DNA of 9,102 nt from Candidatus Omnitrophota bacterium (GTDB taxonomy: Bacteria; Omnitrophota; Koll11; Gygaellales; Profunditerraquicolaceae): positions 828-9,929 of the forward strand of contig JAPLLP010000087.1 of assembly GCA_026387515.1 (NCBI GenBank), read 5' to 3'. Position 1 is the first letter of the stretch. Each line of letters starts with the position of its first letter. The notes below the pieces were generated by a model. It was not told the origin of the DNA. It worked only from the letters and a program-made list of their open reading frames with translations, and did not search any database. The position numbers were made by a program, and so were the translations under genes. Shown here piece by piece: positions 6,317 through 9,102 of the stretch.

Positions 6317-7590
6317 ATGCATTCTTCCATCAATTTAATGGAACAGTAGCGGCCGCACATAGTGCAGGCATCGCCCTCAACCGGCTTAGAAGATTCTTTT
6401 AATAACCTGGCCTTATCAGGATCAATAGCCAGGGCTATCTGGCTCTCCCAGTCACGCTTTTTTCTCGCCTGTGACATCCGCCTATCCCAATTTAGCGCAT
6501 ACGGCTGCCTTCTGGCCAAATCCGCGGCATGGGCGGCGATCCTGGCTGCCACCACTCCCTCTCTTGTATCTTCAACGCTTGGATGCCGTAAGTGCTCCGA
6601 AGGAGTGACAAAACATAAAAAATCTGCCCCGAAAAATCCCGCCCAGGCCCCGCCGATAGCAGAACTGATATGGTCGTATCCGGCGGCTACATCCGTAACC
6701 AATGGCCCCAGCACGTAAAACGGCGCGCCGTGGCAAAGCTTCTTTTCCAACCGTATGTTTCTTTGGATCTGCTCGATCGGGACATGCCCCGGCCCTTCGA
6801 TGATCACCTGCACATTACGTTTTTGCGCTCTTATTGCCAATTCGCCAAGCAAGGATAATTCTGCTAACTGCCCCTTATCCGTAGCATCCAATATTGAACC
6901 CGGCCTCAGGCCATCGCCAAGACTCAAAACCACATCATATTCATAAGCAATGTCTAAAATACGGTCATAATGTTCGTAAAAAGGGTTCTCTTTCTTATGG
7001 TTCGATATCCAGTTGGCTAGGATCGCGCCTCCCCTGGAAACAATATCCAGCACCCTCTTATTCTTCTTTAGCTCGGCGAGGCTTTTGCGGGTAACCCCGG
7101 CGTGAATAGTAAAAAAATCCACCCCATCGGAGGCCTGGCTTTTAAGAACTTCCAAAATGTCCTCAATATCAAAATCTATCAAGCTGGATTTCTTTTCCTG
7201 CGCCCGCACCGCTATCTCGTAAACCGGAACCGTTCCTACCGGCACAGACGATTTCTCCATGATTGCCCGGCGCAAATCCTTAAGGTCGCCTCCGGTGCTC
7301 AAATCCATTATGGTGTCTGCACCGTATTTTATGGCAACATCCAGCTTCTCTATTTCTTTTTCAAGGCAAGGGAGTTCGCTTGAGGTGCCGATATTGGCGT
7401 TTATTTTTACACGTAGCCCCTTTCCCACGGCGCAAACTTTTTTAACTTTATGGCGGTTATTGTTAAGTATGGCAAGACGCCCTGTTTTTAACCGTTGGCG
7501 AATTATTTTTTCGGATATTCCTTCAAGGCGGGAAATTTCCTGAACGAGAAACGTAGAAATATTTTTTTTAGCTGATTCCAGTTGAGTCAT
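6307..7590 (-). CDS. thiC: Phosphomethylpyrimidine synthase ThiC (short, anaerobe-type form)
   Basis: ThiC is a radical-SAM enzyme that rearranges aminoimidazole ribotide to HMP-phosphate, the thiamine pyrimidine. The 427-residue protein shows VKINANIGTS (61-70), MDLSTGGDL (95-103), EGPGHVP, YVLGPLVTDVAAGYDHI, TPSEHL and the terminal cluster motif CTMCGRYC (C409, C412, C416). It lacks the extra N-terminal domain of the E. coli form, as in the short ThiC group. The cysteine spacing is CX2CX3C rather than the classic CX2CX4C. The related BzaF/BzaA (5-hydroxybenzimidazole synthases) are alternatives, but a thiD2 neighbour favours ThiC. ATG 7590 starts 6 bases after the thiD2 stop with no ribosome binding site. 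The last two codons and the TAG stop lie inside the tRNA-Gly gene. No TPP riboswitch lies directly upstream; the gene sits inside an operon. Confidence 0.94.
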   Translation of the reverse strand: MTQLESAKKNISTFLVQEISRLEGISEKIIRQRLKTGRLAILNNNRHKVKKVCAVGKGLRVKINANIGTSSELPCLEKEIEKLDVAIKYGADTIMDLSTGGDLKDLRRAIMEKSSVPVGTVPVYEIAVRAQEKKSSLIDFDIEDILEVLKSQASDGVDFFTIHAGVTRKSLAELKKNKRVLDIVSRGGAILANWISNHKKENPFYEHYDRILDIAYEYDVVLSLGDGLRPGSILDATDKGQLAELSLLGELAIRAQKRNVQVIIEGPGHVPIEQIQRNIRLEKKLCHGAPFYVLGPLVTDVAAGYDHISSAIGGAWAGFFGADFLCFVTPSEHLRHPSVEDTREGVVAARIAAHAADLARRQPYALNWDRRMSQARKKRDWESQIALAIDPDKARLLKESSKPVEGDACTMCGRYCSIKLMEECMRE

Positions 7591-7596
7591 ATTGTA

Positions 7597-8025
7597 TTAG
7601 AAAGAAAACCGCTGAGCGGATCTTCTCTCTACTTCATATAATTTATACCTCAGCCGTTTAAATCCTAAAGCGGCTGCGGGCTTTTGCAGTTTCGCGAACT
7701 CTTCCAGCACGCGCAAGCTCTCTTTTACCCGCTGCATATTGGCAAAAAAGATATCTGGACAATCCTTACGCCTTAATTCCTGGGCATATATGGAAAAACC
7801 TACATCCTTTAAGCTGCGCCGCGGGCCCAGCTGTTCTTTTAAAGAAAACAGCCTCTTTGATAAACCCCTTAAGGCGTGCCTCAAGCCCTTTAATTCCGCG
7901 GTTAACTTGCGGTTTTCAATAATAAACCGTGCGATCTCTTCGCAAACGCGTAATCCCTCTTTGGCGCGGTTCAAATTAGCGTCGAGGATCCGGTCAACCG
8001 CTTTATCAATGGTGGATTTTGGCAA
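7597..8025 (-). CDS. thiD2: ThiD2-family thiamine synthesis protein, stand-alone
   Basis: A 142-residue, largely helical protein whose core ILDANLNRAKEGLRVCEEIARF (13-34), LRHAL and the second RVKESLRVLEEFAKL half are the mark of the ThiD2 family. This domain is usually fused to the N-terminus of the thiamine phosphate synthase ThiE in bacteria such as Aquificales and cyanobacteria, and has been linked to HMP-phosphate kinase activity. Here it stands alone, with no ThiE attached, directly before thiC, so together they would make and phosphorylate the pyrimidine. The start is TTG 8025, inside the end of rfaE2 (20-base overlap); no other standard start codon lies before the conserved core, though ATT at 8010 overlapping the rfaE2 stop is a curious position. 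No strong ribosome binding site. Family is sure; the biochemical role is from memory. Confidence 0.85.
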   Translation of the reverse strand: MPKSTIDKAVDRILDANLNRAKEGLRVCEEIARFIIENRKLTAELKGLRHALRGLSKRLFSLKEQLGPRRSLKDVGFSIYAQELRRKDCPDIFFANMQRVKESLRVLEEFAKLQKPAAALGFKRLRYKLYEVERRSAQRFSF

Positions 8026-8509
8026 TGCGTTCTATAAGCTTAGTAGTGGAACGATCAGGCAATAGTTTTACGGTCAAAACACGGCCGCCGTAACTTTTGA
8101 CCAATCCCGCGCCCACAATATTTTCTTTTTTCCAATCCGCGCCTTTGATCAATATGTCCGGGCGCAATAGCCTAATAAGATCCAGGGGGGTGGACGCGTT
8201 AAATAAAACCGCATAATCCACGCTCTCTAAGCCAGCGATAATGCGTATCCTGTCATATTGATTTACTATCGGACGGGCAGAGCCTTTGATTTTGCTAACA
8301 GAGGCGTCACTATTAACGGCTACCACCAGTATGTCTCCGTATCGCCCGGCATCCTCAAGATATTTCACATGACCAAGATGCAAAATATCAAAACAACCAT
8401 TGGTAAAAACTACCACCCTGCCCTGCTTCTTAAGCCTGGCGCAGATTTTCTTGAGTTGGCTTAAATTCTTTATTTTGGCGCTACGAACTCTTCTTCGACA
8501 ATCTCGCAT
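8006..8509 (-). CDS. rfaE2: D-glycero-beta-D-manno-heptose 1-phosphate adenylyltransferase
   Basis: A 167-residue nucleotidyltransferase of the cytidylyltransferase superfamily with VVFTNGCFDILHLGHVKYL (33-51, HxGH at 44-47), DRIRIIAGLESVDYAV, PDILIKGADW and the C-terminal STTKLIERI. It attaches AMP to heptose 1-phosphate in ADP-heptose (LPS inner core) synthesis. This is the stand-alone form (HldC/RfaE2) without the kinase domain of HldE, so a separate kinase gene should exist elsewhere. ATG 8509 overlaps gmhA by 40 bases and is the last standard start before the conserved region; upstream ATG 8578 would only add sequence read out of frame from gmhA. An ATA codon at 8473 overlaps the gmhA stop as ATAA, exactly where a 4-base coupled start would be expected, so the true start is not settled. 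Confidence 0.93.
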   Translation of the reverse strand: MRDCRRRVRSAKIKNLSQLKKICARLKKQGRVVVFTNGCFDILHLGHVKYLEDAGRYGDILVVAVNSDASVSKIKGSARPIVNQYDRIRIIAGLESVDYAVLFNASTPLDLIRLLRPDILIKGADWKKENIVGAGLVKSYGGRVLTVKLLPDRSTTKLIERIAKIHH

Positions 8510-9045
8510 ATGATATGCCCGATAGTAATGTGCGCTTCCTGAATCCTGGCAGTTACGCCCGAGGGAACAGTAAGACATACATCCGCAAGCTTAGACAATT
8601 CCCCTCCGTCTCCTCCGGTAAGGGCAACGGTTTCTAAACCCATCTTTTTGGCCTGCCTCAAGCCCGCGGCAACATTTTTGGCCTTGCCGCTGGTTGATAT
8701 ACCCACAACAAGATCATTCTTTTGGCCCAGGGCCTCGATCTGACGGCTAAAGATAAAATCATAACTGTAATCGTTAGCTATGGCGGTAATAATCGAAGTA
8801 TTCACGGTAAGCGCGATGGCCGGTAAAGGCGCGCGTTCTTTTTTAAATCTACCCACCAATTCCGCGGCTATATGCTGGCTGTCGCTGGCAGAACCTCCGT
8901 TACCGAAAATAATCACCTTGCCGCCTTTTTTCAGGCAATCGATGAAAAGCTGGGAGATCTTAAGGATGGTGCCTACCGAAGAACGCAACAGCTCTTCTTT
9001 AATTTGGATACTTTCCGAAAATATCTCTTTTATCCTTTCACGCAT
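8470..9045 (-). CDS. gmhA: D-sedoheptulose 7-phosphate isomerase
   Basis: GmhA converts sedoheptulose 7-phosphate to heptose 7-phosphate, the first step of ADP-heptose synthesis for LPS. The 191-residue SIS-domain protein matches the usual family length and shows FGNGGSASDSQHIAAELVGRF (47-67), TVNTSIITAIANDY, GISTSGKAKNV and ARIQEAHITIGHI. The zinc and active-site residues expected from the E. coli enzyme (His, Glu, Gln, His) correspond to H58, E62, Q169 and H177. I chose ATG 9045 because AAGGAGG (9050-9056) lies 4 bases upstream and residue 1 aligns with family starts. The in-frame ATG at 9102 would translate the leader hairpins into HPAQIGIGPVFACCEGGL, which is not protein-like. It is the first gene after the leader and is followed by rfaE2 in the same pathway. 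Confidence 0.95.
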   Translation of the reverse strand: MRERIKEIFSESIQIKEELLRSSVGTILKISQLFIDCLKKGGKVIIFGNGGSASDSQHIAAELVGRFKKERAPLPAIALTVNTSIITAIANDYSYDFIFSRQIEALGQKNDLVVGISTSGKAKNVAAGLRQAKKMGLETVALTGGDGGELSKLADVCLTVPSGVTARIQEAHITIGHIICEIVEEEFVAPK

Positions 9046-9049
9046 AAGC

Positions 9050-9096
9050 CCTCCTTCGCAGCAAGCGAACACCGGCCCAATACCGATTTGGGCCGG
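9050..9096 (-). promoter_or_regulatory. Two-hairpin leader with Shine-Dalgarno site, copy B
   Basis: On the minus strand a 9-bp stem CCGGCCCAA/TTGGGCCGG (9096-9088 with 9080-9072) encloses the 7-base loop ATCGGTA, followed by the hairpin TTCGC-TTGCT-GCGAA (9069-9055) and then GGAGG 4 bases before the gmhA ATG. It has the same order of parts as copy A at 223-270, with different bases in the main stem. Upstream sequence is outside the window, so any promoter cannot be assessed. Confidence 0.6.
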
Positions 9097-9102
9097 GTGC
9101 AT

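Noticed and set aside
523..7543. Rightward open frames scattered across the window
   Set aside because: All lie opposite well-supported leftward genes, show no recognisable domains and read like antisense shadows.
7591..7596. TPP riboswitch before thiC
   Set aside because: Only 6 bases separate thiD2 and thiC, and no thi-box pairing or CUGAGA motif was seen near either start.
8510..8578. Longer rfaE2 from ATG 8578
   Set aside because: The extra residues come from the conserved end of gmhA in another frame and do not resemble the family.
9046..9102. Upstream start of gmhA at 9102
   Set aside because: It would translate through both leader hairpins and the AAGGAGG site; family members begin near ATG 9045.

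Overview
All genes in this window read leftward (minus strand) and are packed tightly, most with overlapping or abutting stops and starts. The content suggests a Gram-negative-type, diderm, uncultivated bacterium of the PVC superphylum, and my best guess is Omnitrophota. Three things point that way. The gene at the left edge is the short 'small basic protein' that is typical of PVC lineages. ADP-heptose (LPS core) genes and an outer-membrane-type lipoprotein indicate two membranes. The mix of housekeeping genes with GC-rich palindromes and few Shine-Dalgarno sites also fits. This assignment is inference from gene content, not from a database search.

In transcription order (right to left): a two-hairpin leader (9050-9096); gmhA and rfaE2, two steps of ADP-heptose synthesis; thiD2 and thiC, making and phosphorylating the thiamine pyrimidine; a tRNA-Gly(CCC) whose 5' end overlaps the thiC stop codon; a LysM/LytM lipoprotein with a degenerate active site; a 529-residue AAA/STAND-type ATPase of unknown role; a metallophosphoesterase-HIT fusion; a dGTPase-family triphosphohydrolase; a GAF-HD-GYP cyclic-di-GMP phosphodiesterase; a single-pass SPOR-domain membrane protein; a second copy of the two-hairpin leader (223-270); and the partial small basic protein gene.

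Functionally the window joins envelope biogenesis and division (gmhA, rfaE2, LytM lipoprotein, SPOR protein), thiamine synthesis, and a run of nucleotide-cleaving enzymes (metallophosphoesterase, HIT, dGTPase, HD-GYP) that follow the ATPase and are linked by overlaps of 4, 8 and 41 bases. 

The most unusual items are: the two leaders, which share loop and Shine-Dalgarno hairpin sequence while their main stems differ but still pair; the tRNA wedged into an operon and sharing bases with thiC; the metallophosphoesterase-HIT fusion, whose junction looks like a deletion or frameshift scar; the loss of catalytic residues in the LytM protein; and a QLELF clamp-binding-like motif at the cytoplasmic end of the SPOR protein. 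No CRISPR array, insertion sequence, integrase or phage gene was seen, and no non-coding stretch exceeds 300 bases.
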